Positions 10,098 to 22,517 of a stretch of DNA of 64,000 bases are shown piece after piece. Below the pieces are notes generated by a model. That model did no database searches. It worked only from the letters and a program-made list of their open reading frames with translations, and was not told where the DNA came from. The stretch comes from Margaritispora aquatica (taxonomy: Eukaryota; Ascomycota; Leotiomycetes; Helotiales; Discinellaceae). The first letter of the stretch is position 1; every line of letters begins with the position of its first letter. The stretch lies in the NCBI GenBank assembly GCA_007644065.1, contig VJWN01000035.1:62001-126000 (forward strand). The letters are read 5' to 3'. The position numbers and the translations under genes are program-made.

Positions 10098-13000
10098 ATG
10101 GTGCGAGTGACCGATCTCCTCGCCCTCCCCCTCGACGATCTAACCCTCTACCACACCACGGACCCATACCTCTCGTCGCTCCCGCTCCTGATCTTCCACG
10201 GCCCCTCCACCACCACCAACTCGACCCTCAACAGCTCGCGCATCCAGATCCACATCTTCTCCGCCGCCGGCTTCCAGTCCTACCCGCGCATCACCATCTC
10301 GCCCAACTCGCCGCTCTACCAGGCCGTTAACTTCCTGCCCCGCGACCGCCAGGGTGATGAGGTCTACCGCGGCCTCGCCTTCGGCCTGCTCAAGTACTGT
10401 CGGGAACTGCCTGAGGTCGCGAAGAGTGGGCTGATCATCCAGGCGGCGGCTTTGTCGGGGACGGCGAGCGCATTGAAGAGGCCGCGGAGTGCGCCGAAGT
10501 TGTTTGCGGAGCAGCATGTCGCCGATTTGGTGCAGTCGATGGTGAGGGTGGAGAATATCGCAGAGGTGGTGAGGGACATTGAAGCTGCGTTGCGGCCGCA
10601 GAATATTCATCATGTTGATCTCGACCTCGTCTTACCCCCAGGATCGATCTCCGCGTTCCAGGAATTGGACCCAGATGAGGATAATTTGGATGAAGACGAG
10701 CTGATGGACCCCACGCTGAAGCAGTATGGAGTTTATGCACCGCTGGTCAAGCTATTCGGGGAGGTTGCATTCTTACCTACATCAAAGCTGAGACGAGCAC
10801 CGTCAAAACCGACATCACTCAATCGAACTCGATCGTTCCTAAAGGACCAAAAGATGTCCCTGCGACGGGAGATGGGAGAGTTGGTGGACACGGAGGAGAG
10901 ATATGTGATCAAAATGCACGAGTTGGTTAACCACATTGCGGATGATTTTCGACAAAAGGCCAGGGACCGGACAGTTGGAAGCTTCAGTCCTACGGAACAG
11001 GCATTAGAGAAGCTGTTCCCCAAATCATTGGACCGAATTCTAGCTATTAATTCGGCATTCTTGGTAGCGATTCAGAAAGTGATGGATGAGACAGAAGAAG
11101 ACGCCATGCGGGATCTCGAAGCTCCAATCGTTAGTTCAACAGCATCACGTTATGGAGGGACAGGACGACTAAAAGATCCGACTGGAGCTCTGGCATTCGC
11201 GAAAGTGCTTCTAGAATGGTTTCCCCAGTTTGAAGAATGCTATCAGGATTACATACGAGCCAGTCAGGACTTCCCCCAGATCATCACCATATTCGTCAAG
11301 CAGCAAACTACTTTCTCGCAAAGAGTACAGCAGACTGGAGAACAGCGTCTCCGATCAGCAATAATTGAACCAGTACAGAGATTGCCGAGATATAGTTTAT
11401 TCATCGATAATATTGTGAACTATCTACCTGTTCTGCACCCTGCCCTCCAACCGATGCTCAAGGCACGAGATATCATCACTTCGATATGTTCTCTAGATCC
11501 TCCGGAGACTGACAAGCCGCAAACTTTCAAAAGACTGAAAAATCTTGTTGAGGCATGGCCATCCACGCTTCAACCACGCGGTCGCTTAATTACAGCTGTA
11601 GACTTTGTGGAACTCTTGCCTCCCTTTCATCAAGATATCATGCCTAGCAGTAGTGTGTCACAGGAAGGCGTATTCATGCTCTTTGCGGACTGTATTGTGG
11701 TTCTCAAGAAAACAGCCGGATGCAGCCTCTCAGCCAGAGGCCTCATGGCTGAAGTGGATAAGCCTTCTGCTGCCGTGATCATGTCAAATGTTACAGCTGC
11801 AGCAGGGGGTCAAAAGAAGATTTTTGATCTTGCTTTCGGCGGTTGGCATGGACTAGGAGATACCAAGTTTACCATGTCAGATGACGGACGACTTGTTTCA
11901 ATGGTTTCGCTTCATGACTTGAAAGATGCCGGCAATCCACGAGAACGTAATGGACATTCTGCGACGTTGAGGACATTTGCCTTACAGGCTGCATATGATG
12001 GCAAAGCAGCAAAATTCACCGAAGAAATTGTCCGAGCTAAGGTTGAAGGGAGGTTTTCCGAGACCGAGCGAGAATCTGACAAGTGGCGATTGAGATCTAT
12101 GAAATTACCTACTGCTGAAATCACGCTCCACACGGCTGTATTTGAAGAAGGTATCGATCGATTGGTCGAGGGCCGTAAAGAACCTGCTCCTATTCGTATT
12201 GTCGTTGACCATCATCATGGTACAAAGGGTGCTCCTGTTGGACACTATGGAGTTGATATTGTTGCAGAAGTGACCATGCTTGACAACTCTAAGTACAGGC
12301 TCAATGTTGGTGGTCTTCATGATAGGACGTTTTCAGATGAGGTGGTAACAGAGCACTTTCTGCTGATATTCGTCAAGAGATGTAAGCGTCTTCACTCGTT
12401 ACCTAATACCAACTAATACATTCAGTGAATGACCTAATCCGATCTCAATATCATGTCAGCAATCCAGCATTAACAGCTCCATTCATTTCATTTTATGCCA
12501 AAACTCTCAAATCTATTCAGATCATGACCGAAGGCGACAAGACCAAATCTCATAGGCCAGCTTCACCTGTCAAAATGCTCACCAATTTGTTCTCGAGTGG
12601 ATTCAATACTTCTTCGACCTCGATAAACAGCGTTGCCACTGCTCAGAATGCAACCAAGCTTCCGCGGACGCCAGTATTGGGTGATGTTCCATCCTTGACA
12701 AGGAATAATAGCAACAAGTCCCTTCATGAAGTTGATTTGAAGGCTGCTGTCACCAGAACAGAAGATCGGCCTATGAACCCCTTAGTAAGACTTGAGGAGA
12801 CATTCACAGGATATATTGGTGCTCTGCTGAGTAGGAAGGGCAACGTCGTTGGCAAAGTCTTGCGAAATCGTGCTACTGCTGATGAGTTGTCCATCAATGC
12901 CATCTACAATTCATTCATCGAGAATCCTTTTGATCAGAGAGCTGCCGACGAGGTTTCTGTTGATGTGCTGTTTGTAGCTTTCGAAAAGTATCTGAGGATG

Positions 13001-14740
13001 GCCTGGAGAGACCAGATGGGTCAAGTCATGAACATTCAAACTCTTGATTCGCTACAGGAGAAGGCATTCAAAGGCCAACCAGGAGACTTCGCGGAGTATG
13101 TCCGTATGGTGTTTGGTGAGATGGCTCCACAGAATAGGAGAGCTTTCATTGCTATTATCAAGTTGCTGGCAGATCTGCTCGATGGTTGTGGAAATGACGC
13201 TGATCGTGGAGCTTTGACCGTTGCTTTTGCTGAGCTTCTCATTGTAGATGGTGAACCTCATGACTACATCAACCTACTTGATCGTTTAGTGGATGATAAT
13301 GAGCGTTTGTTCGAAGATATTGGACCTGGAGCTATGGGAGATTATAGTAGTAATGGGTCCAATTCTGCATTTGGCTCCATCTCCAAGGCTGGATCTAAGT
13401 CTACCACTGGCTCACTGACTTCAAATGCCTCTTCGTTTAGGAAACGTTTCGCAGATACCTTGTTGCGTGGAAACAGCAAGAATGAAGATCGACCTCCCTT
13501 GTGGCGAACATTGAGCAAACCCAATCGTAACATTGCAACAGGAGACTCGGTTCCATCGAGTTTGTCAAAAGGAACTTCAATCAATCGATCGAGGTCCATT
13601 GAGTCTCCTGGTGGCAGAAGACCTGCTTCTCGAGATCGTCCAACTGTGCTAGGTGCATTCGATGAGAGGCCGTCAAGCTCAAGTGGAGTGAATAGACTGA
13701 GCACCATTGGTGCTTCACCCCCACCAGAGGAGAAGAAAGAAGCAAAGACATTGAAAAAGAAGCGGCGAAGCTCACTTTCTGATTTAAAGACTATGATGGC
13801 CAATGCTACTCTTGGAGGAAGTTGCGAGCCATCACCTGATGGAAAGAGAGTCTCGATCTTTAGCTCCTCTCCCAGAACACCTTCCCCTACCAAAATCCCA
13901 GTGGCAGGTGGCATCATGGACCGAAATCGAGGCTCAATGTACCGAACTGGCTCACCTCTCCAGAAAGCCGACTCGCCAATCGTCTTCTCCGCCTCCCGAA
14001 ACGCAGGAGGTCTGACCGAACGACCTCAAAACATCATGTCGAATGGCAGTACAGTCGAGAACGGCACGATCAAAGATCTCTGGTCCCTGGGTCCCTCAAA
14101 AGGACACGCCAAATCCGCCTCTCTATCTCTATCTTCCAACATCCCCACACTGCGCGGCAGAGCACCATCTTCCTCGCGGCCACTCTCAAGCCCACCGAAA
14201 CCCGCACCTCAAAAGCTGCGTCTTCAAAGTCCCCAAAAGCTGCGCGAGAGGCTACAGAACGAAGCCAAAGCAATCAGCGAAGCAGAAGCAAGCATCCGTT
14301 CCGAACTGTCCCTCATTGGCGCTGAAATGGCCGCTCTAAACAACACGCCCACACCCGCACAATCCACCCTCACCTCCCTAACCACGTCCCTCACCTCGCT
14401 CGAAAGTCGACTCCCAGCACTCATCGCTGACCTCGTCGCCCGCAACGAAGCCATCAAGACGGATCTGGAGAAGAGCCTGGTCGCATCCGAGACGAAAGTC
14501 AAGGGGCTGGATCAGCTGTACAAAGAGGCTAGTGCGGAGAACGAATTGCTGTACGAGAAATTCAACGGCGAGTTGGGCAAGATTGTTAAGGCTATCAAGG
14601 GCAAGGGCGTGGATGGGAAGGAGGATCTCCTTGGGAGGGTGAAAGAAGGTGGTGAAGAGGTGGCGAGGGTGAGGAGGGAGAATGCTAGGTTGAGGCGCGA
14701 GGTGGTCACATTGAGGGCTGTGGTTAAGGGGGGTGAATGA
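10098..14740 (+). CDS. bud3: RhoGEF with DH domain, Bud3-like
   Basis: Predicted guanine-nucleotide exchange factor for a Rho GTPase. In Neurospora and Aspergillus, Bud3 acts on Rho4 at septation sites. Two exons, 10098-12381 and 12426-14740, are joined across a 44 bp intron with a CTAAT branch site and give about 1532 aa, the length class of filamentous Bud3 proteins. A Dbl-homology domain spans about residues 252-465: the opening helix contains EMGELVDTEERYV, and the conserved helix reads EPVQRLPRYSLFIDNI. The N-terminus (HTTDPYL, ISPNSPLY) resembles the conserved Bud3 N-terminal region. The second exon encodes a Ser-rich, probably disordered region and a C-terminal coiled coil. RhoGEF identity is strong; Bud3 orthology is my inference from domain order and N-terminal likeness. 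Confidence 0.78.
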
Positions 14741-16726
14741 GTGAGTGAGTCAGTGTGCTGATTGAGCGTAGTGGGTGCTGGTGGAGTGTTGTCTTGGGTA
14801 CCTTATACATGGTACTTGATGCTTGGCTATGGGATGAATGTGCTGTTTTCGGCGCACATATACGTATGTGCTCAGTTCTACGGGCGACGGCATGTGGGAT
14901 TCCGTCTATCGTATTTCGGCGTTTGGAGGGAGCGTTTTTGCTTGCTTACTTACTACTTTGCATAGAGTGGGTACGGACAGGAGTTTTGTTAGATTCGCGT
15001 GCATGTCGGAGTCATTCTTCCTTTGCTTCTCTGGAAGGAGAAGGCGCAGGAGAAGGAAAGTATTGTCTGGTTACCTACCACATGCTGGCTAGGTGTGTTT
15101 GGTGTTTGATAGTTCTTAGCTATGACAGGAAAAGAGAGGAGATGAAAGGAAGGAGAGGAGAATACCCCTAGCTTTAGTTGGCTGTTGCTTGAGACGAAAT
15201 TACGAGGTCAATGAATGAATGAGTTAAACTTCCAATTTGTCTTGCTTGCTTGCTAGCTTGCTCCCAATATAGGTATCTATCTTTCACCTTTCACTAGTAC
15301 TTTCCCCAGTATATTCGAATCTACCTATGACATTGCCATGAATCCATCCATATCCTCATAACCACTATCGGGCTCACCTTCCTTCATGCTTTTTGCCTAC
15401 TTAGGCACCTTGGACCCTTGCTCGAGGCACCCACCTACCTAGTCTTCAGTCCTCGACATCTTGTCCTTCGAATCTCGCTCGGTATTCGACCCGACTACTT
15501 ACTACGCGGTCATTCTCATCGACATCGACATCGACATCGACCATTAATTCCGTGGTCCCGAACCTAGTCGGTGAGCTGATCTTAGATCATTTGGCCTTAG
15601 ACCGAGTTCTACAGTCTTTCTGAAGGCCAACGAAACGGTAGAGAAATCAGGGAGGAATACAAGATGAGATGAGATCAGGGCGATTGTTGCCATATCCCAC
15701 GAATAGCTAGTAGCTAGTAGCTAGTAACCTGTGGGACCGTGGGACTGCAAGATCGCGGGGTTCTGGGTAAAGCTTGTTCGATATTGATTGTGAGTGTGAG
15801 GCTGCAAGAAAGTATTGATATTGGTGGACGGAATATTTGAGCTTACTCGGTCTCATTAGCGAAGAGTCGCATCACAGTGGTTGAACTGAGGGAGCAAGGG
15901 TGAACGAATGGATATTTTGGTCGTAACACAGTGCAATACACATTTTTGAAATCTTACGACTTGGCTTGTCCTGTGCGAAAGCTTGACATTATTATTATTT
16001 TTCGTTCTAATTCAAAAGGGCAGATTGAAAAATATTAGCAAAGTAGCTGTGCTCTGTCACTCAAGCTTTCTCAATCGGTTTCCACCACACAAAAGGCAAC
16101 CCCACACGGCTTATAGGAGTTAGGAAAGACAGGGAGCAAGACATAAGACCGCTTAAGTTAGTGCAACGTCGTAAAGCTTATGTTACCTCAAGGCTGAAAA
16201 TCAAGGTGATATCCCTTCCCTATCCCAGTCTGACAGCCTCACAATGTCACAATATCCACTAAGCGAGAAGTATGACGCCCATTTCGTCGCCTGCCAACAA
16301 TAGGCTAATATCAACATCCTTTAGGATATGTATCTGACCACGCAACCAGTCGTGGCTTGGCTTATGAAGGCCAGGAGAAGAGAAATAGCTCGTTCGATAT
16401 GTCAGCCCGAGGGCTGAATGAACTCATCTCAACTCGTACGGAACAGAGTCCGTATGCAGGTGAGAAATAAGCTTCGGTGGAATCTTGGTAGGACGCCTCG
16501 AAGCTTCTCCTAAGGTCGGGGCTTGAGAGGGGTGGGTAAGGCAGTTCACTAGGGAGCCTTTGAGAACATTATATAAGTCAGGCTGGCGTCTCGTAATCGA
16601 ACAGATATGAGATTTTCAATTTCAATTTCAATCTCAAATTTAATCAAGCGAGATAATTTCCACTAGATAAAACCGCACCCACCTCAATCAACCCACATCT
16701 ATCATCCATCACGCCACAGCAACAAG
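14741..16726. other. intergenic region without visible gene
   Basis: The spacer contains the 3' flank of the RhoGEF gene and the promoter of the small secreted protein. Minor repeats are ATCGAC units near 15519-15541 and TAGCTAG units near 15704-15725. Open frames near 14755-15171 are Cys/Trp-rich shadows with no coding look. Confidence 0.5.
16570..16576 (+). promoter_or_regulatory. TATA-like box of the small secreted protein gene
   Basis: TATATAA followed by GTC sits about 155 bp before the ATG at 16727, a normal spacing for a fungal core promoter with a short leader. The same TATATAAGTC string recurs at 17946 before the next gene. Confidence 0.45.
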
Positions 16727-17332
16727 ATGCAGATCCAATCCTTTTCCTCCTTCATCACTCTTCTCGTCCTCGCTTCCAGTATATCGGCGTCAGCTATTCC
16801 AAACTCAGCACTCTCCTCCCGCTCCTTCAGCTGCACAACAGATTCCACCAACACCCTCACAGGATGCTGCGCGTCGTGGAATGAGGATGGAAATGGCGTT
16901 ACCTGTTCGTCTCCAATTCTGTTTTCTATTTCCCTTCTACCTTTCCAATTCCCCTTTCGCTTTTGTTCTCTTGATTCTTCGTTTGCTTCACAATGTGCCA
17001 CAATGTGCGGTAGAATTTAAAAAGAAACCAGATTGAAATAAGAATTAATTCAAAATGAAAGAAAAAAAATGCCAGTAGCTGACATATGACCAATCGAACA
17101 GGTCACACAACAGAATCCGGCTCATGCAACGCAGAAGCTGGAGAGCTAGAAGCATGCTGTCACTGGGCGCCATTTCTCGTACGCACCTCTCCCCTCCTGT
17201 CCCTTCCCACCTTCATCAGACCAACACAATCACAATCACCCATCCGTCCCTCACTCAAAAGCTAATGCTAACATAAACTACCTCACTTAGATCCACGCCG
17301 CGCACCCCTTGATCTGCGTCCCAGCTGCGTGA
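16727..17332 (+). CDS. small secreted eight-cysteine protein, hydrophobin-like Cys order
   Basis: Three short exons (16727-16904, 17102-17178, 17291-17332) join in frame to a 98 aa protein. Residues 1 to about 20 form a signal peptide: a hydrophobic core LLVLAS and then SASA. The mature chain has eight cysteines in the order C-CC-C-C-CC-C with spacings 10, 11, 7, 9 and 14. That order is the hydrophobin signature, but the spacing between Cys4 and Cys5 (7) is shorter than in class II hydrophobins. It may be a hydrophobin-like surface protein or a small secreted effector-type protein. Intron 1 has a weak donor (GTTCGT); the splice choice is supported because it restores frame and cysteine pairing. 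Role unknown. Confidence 0.62.
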
Positions 17333-18197
17333 TTATCAGGAGGATAGGTGTAGGGAAAGCGAGATTGAGACTTGCATCACGATGGAAAGAGTGGTGATGG
17401 TGGTGGTAGTGGTGGTGAACGGAATTAAGGAGCGAGCAAGATAGTATGAGAGTATGGGATCTACCTAACCAGAGCTCTCCAACTCCGCTGCTCTGTGATG
17501 TTCTACATTTTGATTTGAAAATGAATGTGGACTTGAACTTGGAAGTACTGTCCTCTTTTGTCTTGTCGGCGTCTAAATTTTCGCTCCCTTTAGTGGGTAA
17601 AAGCAAAGCCGAATCAAGTGGATTCGGATGAAGTGCAGTGAGATGGCATGGCGGATGCATATGAGGGAGTTAGTTTGGCCATGGTTTGGATTTAAGCGAG
17701 AAAATGCCCCTACCTAAACTCAGGATTCATTTTCCTTTTTGCTGGTTCCGTTTTAGTCTGCGGATGTGAGCAGCTGCTGTTTTAGCCTAAGCTGAGGGTT
17801 AAGTAAGGTAGTTTACTGGGGATCTCACTAGTACTGTAATGCCTCCGAAGTTCCCTTCGCCTTCGCCATCGCCATCGGCTGTCACAGCTAATGACGTCAA
17901 CGGTTACCAGTACCTCTTTCTAGTCAGTCGAAATGAGAATCCAGCTATATAAGTCTAACTCGCCTTGCCCAGCTTGCCCAGCTTGAGCATCATCTAAGCA
18001 AACATCCTGCCGTATTAATTACAGCGATAAAAAGACATCCAGTACCAGCAACACATACAAGTCTCCAAGTCCGCAGACAGCAAAGTCGTCAACAGCAAGA
18101 GACAACAAGACAACCAATAGTTGTTATTAGATCACAATTTCAAACCAAAAGCAGAAGCTACAACAAGAGCAACCCAGCTGCTAAGCTAACGCCCACC
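17333..18197. other. intergenic region
   Basis: This stretch holds the 3' flank of the secreted-protein gene and the promoter of the next gene. A TATATAA box is at 17946-17952, followed by a CA/AG-rich leader up to the ATG at 18198. Open frames on either strand near 17283-17660 are low-complexity shadows. Confidence 0.45.
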
Positions 18198-18431
18198 ATG
18201 AAGGAATGGGTTTCAAAGCTTCTCATCGTCGCAGGTGTTTTGGCAGCCGTTATAGTACCGGTCACAATGTGCATCTGCATAGCGGGCTGGCCATCGGACA
18301 ACGAGCTCGAGCAGGTTGACGAAGAGAACCCCTCACGTCTAGATCAGTCTCGAGAAACCAGGACCAGGGAATCCCAGAGGAGAGGTTTAGGGATTGAGTA
18401 CTCCCTCTTGTCGCCGATGTCGGTTCTGTAG
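18198..18431 (+). CDS. small single-pass membrane protein
   Basis: A single-exon 77 aa reading frame. The ATG is in a strong context (CCCACCATGAAG) and has a TATA-like box 246 bp upstream. Residues 7-31 form one hydrophobic span ending in MCICIAGW. The rest is hydrophilic, acidic and then Arg-rich. I do not recognise the family. The good start context and the membrane segment favour a real gene, but it is short and nothing else supports it. Confidence 0.4.
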   Translation: MKEWVSKLLIVAGVLAAVIVPVTMCICIAGWPSDNELEQVDEENPSRLDQSRETRTRESQRRGLGIEYSLLSPMSVL

Positions 18432-18892
18432 GATGGCTGATGGCTGAGAACGAGACGTATAAGGAACTACAGATACAGACCAAGTATAACCTAGGAAATA
18501 TACCATATTGTTAGTGGAAAAGCTTGAGATACTCTTGCTTAGTTGAGGCAAATTTGGGGTCGGTGAACAGCGCAACGAAAATTCGGTCCTTTATTTTTAC
18601 AAAATACTTGGACATCCACTACGCACTCCTGTATTTGTATTGGTGATAAGAAAAGCGCCAAAAAAACATACACATTGACACATTATTTGGCACATAAACG
18701 TCATGGGGAAGAGTGTCAACTCGGCAAGTAGAGTATCCGATTAACCTTTTCAATTGATAAGGTAGGAGGGCGGGCAATGGCCATCCGTGCTCCATTGTAG
18801 AGGTCTATAGACTCGATGAATAGCAAAAGTGGTGGGCATACATTACACACTGAAATGTAGGATCGATGCATGCTTACACCACGCCAGCCACT

Positions 18893-19873
18893 TCAGTTCT
18901 CATCTTCGCCCTTAGCTTTACCTTCCACAATAGCAGCGACCTTCTCTTCCACCACTGCCGCTTCTTTCTTGCCCGGGAACGCAGCTCTAAAAGTCTCCAG
19001 ATTCTCGCCCTCATCAAAAATCGCAAACACAACCTCCACCATGCCCTCCACACCACGATGCTTCCGATCACCCTCCAAGACACGCTTGAACATCTTCGCC
19101 ACCTCCTTTGGAGGATTATGATACGCACCGCATCCCAACGCTCCCAAGATCAAATGAGTAACACCCTTCTCCTTCACAACATCAAAGAGGCCCCTGATCT
19201 TTGCAACCATGACCTCCTTGTCGCGCTCAGAGGCATACACTAATTCTTCCCTGCCATGCTTGGAAGCTACCTTGACACACTCCGGGTTCTTGATTGCAGC
19301 CACCGAGATGACATCACAGTAGAACCGGTCTTCGGTCTTGAGAAATGAGAGTGAGCCATCACGAAAGACGAGAACGTCAGGTGTGTAGACGCACGCGAGA
19401 TCGGGGAGACGGTACCATGAAGGATCAAGGGAGTTGTAGAGAGTAGAGCGCATACAAAGCGATTCTTCTTGTGCCAGAGCACCATTGACGACACCTCCAC
19501 CTGGATGAAGAGCCGAAGCCATGTTCAAGACGCAGATTTTGGACTTGGAGATTTTGTGGGGTGGAATAGTGGATTGGACTGTCCGTACAGCATCGAAAGT
19601 ATCAGACTTGATGACATGGACATTTGGGATAATTGGTGTGTTTAGCAGAGTTGGGCTGGTCTTTGGCGAAGTTGCGTCAGCTGTTGCAGATGCTTTTGAA
19701 GGAGCAGAATTTGAGCCTGTTCGTGGGCGAGGAGCTTCATGATGAGGCTTGAAGCGGATGAGTTCAGCATTCTTCACTCCATTTGCGGCTCGAGCATTAT
19801 GATTGAGTAGATCTGGAATAGTCTTGCCAATTGTTTGCTTTGCAAGCTTGGCTCGCTCACTTTTGTTCGACAT
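18893..19873 (-). CDS. microbial-type poly(ADP-ribose) glycohydrolase
   Basis: A single exon of 326 aa. The protein matches the bacterial/fungal PARG family (a macrodomain enzyme that removes ADP-ribose polymers from proteins). An N-terminal helical part is followed by the macrodomain. The PARG signature is visible near residues 126-138: HPGGGVVNGALAQEE, where GGG and the QEE glutamates form the catalytic loop. A later LGALGCGAYHNPP segment is the typical macrodomain phosphate-binding loop. The C-terminal tail is Lys/Glu-rich. The catalytic residues are intact, so activity is expected. The protein has no signal peptide and is probably nuclear or cytosolic. The minus-strand ATG (MSNKSER) is clear. 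Confidence 0.88.
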   Translation of the reverse strand: MSNKSERAKLAKQTIGKTIPDLLNHNARAANGVKNAELIRFKPHHEAPRPRTGSNSAPSKASATADATSPKTSPTLLNTPIIPNVHVIKSDTFDAVRTVQSTIPPHKISKSKICVLNMASALHPGGGVVNGALAQEESLCMRSTLYNSLDPSWYRLPDLACVYTPDVLVFRDGSLSFLKTEDRFYCDVISVAAIKNPECVKVASKHGREELVYASERDKEVMVAKIRGLFDVVKEKGVTHLILGALGCGAYHNPPKEVAKMFKRVLEGDRKHRGVEGMVEVVFAIFDEGENLETFRAAFPGKKEAAVVEEKVAAIVEGKAKGEDEN

Positions 19874-20364
19874 GGTGAGGAGAGTTTGCGTTGTTGGAGC
19901 CTAATGCTAATACTTTAGAGTGTAGAATTAAGATCGATGGATAGTTAGTTGGAACGTAATCTTGTCGAAGAAAAAGTCCTGGGGAAATTGTTGAATAAAT
20001 GGTATCATGCGACTTTAGTAGAGCCGAAGACGAAGACGAAGACGAGATCGAGATGTAAGTCAAGAAGGAGGGGTAATGTAGGTAATGTGATGCGCCTGTG
20101 ATGTGAAGCGCTTAAAAGGGAAGTGGTGCACGTGATGTATGCCGCTGCCTTCAGCAATCGATCACGTTGTCAGTGGTTCGACTTCTCGGAGTGAGGTCCG
20201 GAAAAAAGTCCAGCCATTTTTCCAAAGTCGCAGCCAGTCATGGCTTCGGACATGAGAGCCATCATTTAGATGTCCAATAAATTAGTGTTTGACTTCATGT
20301 CAATAAGTTGAACAAGTACATCGTGATATACAATCTCCGGAGAACCAAAGCTGATTATACAAAT

Positions 20365-22517
20365 CTAGACTTTAGGATCATCTAGACAGAACAAATCCGA
20401 AGCAGAAAACCCATCGTTGGGCTTTCCCGTACTGTCTTCGGTGCAGCCACCTACTTCTCTTTTGAACACTTGAGTGTAATGTTCCGCAAGTCCCGGCACC
20501 TGGCTAGCACCTATTCTGTGCCCATCCCAAGTCAGCATTGGGAGCTCGTCAATTTGTGGAAGCTCGGCTTTGAAGGGCAAAATGTTCAAGAGTGATGTAG
20601 TGAGTAATTTTGGCTCTTTGTAGTGTCGATGTTGCGTTGGGTCGGCAGTTAAATCTTCTGAAAGTTTGATAGGTGTTTCAATTTCACCTGCATATTCTTC
20701 AGGTGCTTGAAATAGATCGCTATGAACGGTTGCCAAAGCGTCTTGGTTCTCAAAATTTGGATAAATGGTCCAATATCCTCTGGCTCGAGCAAGCCTCAGC
20801 ATATGCTCTAACCACGATGGATGGGTTTTGCTGATAGGATGCTCATTTAAAGTTGTGGGTGTTGGGAGCTGATGTTGTGATGTGAGACTTCGGGACACAA
20901 AGTCATGCAGCTCAACCCATTTATTGCCAAATATGAGTTGGGCATTGCTGTTTGGTGCTTGCCAAAGGAAGGGCGTAGCTGCCTTTGAAAGTGTGATTTC
21001 GCCAATCGTTGCATTCGTAAGAGGCGGCACAAATTTCGTTGATTCGTTAAGATAGCTTGTAGGTAAGTCTAAGCTGATTCCTAGAAGATTGGAATTGATA
21101 GCTGACTTGCTTACTGAATACTTGTATTCAAGCATATTGTATCTTAAATAATGGAAAAACAATGGTGATAGTTCGACTTGTGGGGACAAAACAAGCACAT
21201 GAGAGGTAAGTGGATTAGATGGCCAAAAGGATTCCAGAAAACGAATCGAGTTCTCTTCTGTAGTCAATCCATGCTGTGGTATCCGATGATGTAGAGTAAG
21301 AAGATTTCCAACTTCTTGACTGGGAATTGGCGGCCATTTGAAACTTTCCAAATACCGTCTCGTCGGTTCTTCGATATAGTAGGGTAATTCAATGGTTAGT
21401 CGAGGTGGAGCCGCAGCGAAAAAGTCTGCTTTCTTGAGAGACTCCAATAATCGAATTAGGGAGCCAGAAGCGGATGGTTGAGCATGTATCACAATATTGA
21501 CAGAAACCTTATTCCAGGCTGAAATGTGTTAGACGAGATGTGAGCTTTGTTTGTACATGGCTTACCACTTAATGATGCGCTGTCCAGCAACGTCATCCAC
21601 ATCAAATTTTGCTCCGCATTCTCAGGTAGCTCGATGATAGTCCTGCCAAGTAATGTAGCACGTTCCTCGATCGCTTTCATAGCCCACAGCTCTTCTTCAC
21701 CAGATGCATCAATGAACGTGGCCTGGGGATGCACGAAGGTATTGATATGGTTGAAAGCTGCGGAGACACTAACTTCCATGCGGAAATCCGAACTTTGAAG
21801 CGAGAAATCAGGCCGAGCATCTATTTATCGTTAGAGATGCGTAACGTTACCAGTTGAGAATCATACCGTGAAAGATAATCTTGCACTCCGCGGTTATACC
21901 ATTGACTGATCTCAATATGTCCATCGAAATATCGTCCCTCCCCATTAGTGCAAAATGCACATAATTCCGAGACCTGATGGCCATCTCACACGCAATCGGT
22001 AGTAGTATTGCTGCGCTCTTCAAACTTGCTGCTGCGAATAACTTAAATGGTCAGCTCAAGTTGTCTAAACAATTCTTAGATTACTTACCACATTAGTATT
22101 AATTGACTCTGCTCCCCTGGTATTATACACGGCATGCAGACTTGCAGCCAACTCGTAGAACTTGATCGGACCACTGAAATCATGTGGTATCGGAACAGCT
22201 GCTTCCTCCTTCGGCTTCTGTCCTTGTGGTGGATTCCTGCTTGGTGGAAGTGGTCTGGTATTAGGAACATAGTGTGGTCGCGTTGACCTAGGCTCGACAT
22301 CTGTGGGCATATTCTTGAAAAAGTAGTATACAGCAACAAGGGCCAATACTCCGAGAGCGACCCTCTTCAACGTCCTTCGATGTCGTCCATGGGTAATAGG
22401 CATCCTCCTGTTCTGCCATACCAGACCCAATGGATTCTTCCTCCCCCCTGGTTTATGATCGTCGTCTTTCTTCCCTAACTCCTCGTCGCCAGGGAATAGT
22501 CGAGGTGGGTGCGCCAT
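20365..22517 (-). CDS. GT2-like type II membrane glycosyltransferase-family protein
   Basis: Four exons (22517-22089, 22041-21867, 21820-21566, 21518-20365) join in frame to about 670 aa. Introns are 46-47 bp with GT-AG ends. The second exon begins LFAAASLKSAA, which fits a conserved block in this fungal family and fixes the acceptor. A signal-anchor segment (KRVALGVLALVAVYYFF) lies near residues 51-67, so the bulk should face the Golgi or ER lumen. The family is usually annotated as glycosyltransferase 2-like in Leotiomycetes and Sordariomycetes. I do not see a textbook DXD motif that I would defend, and the reaction is unknown. Gene structure is firmer than function. Confidence 0.62.
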
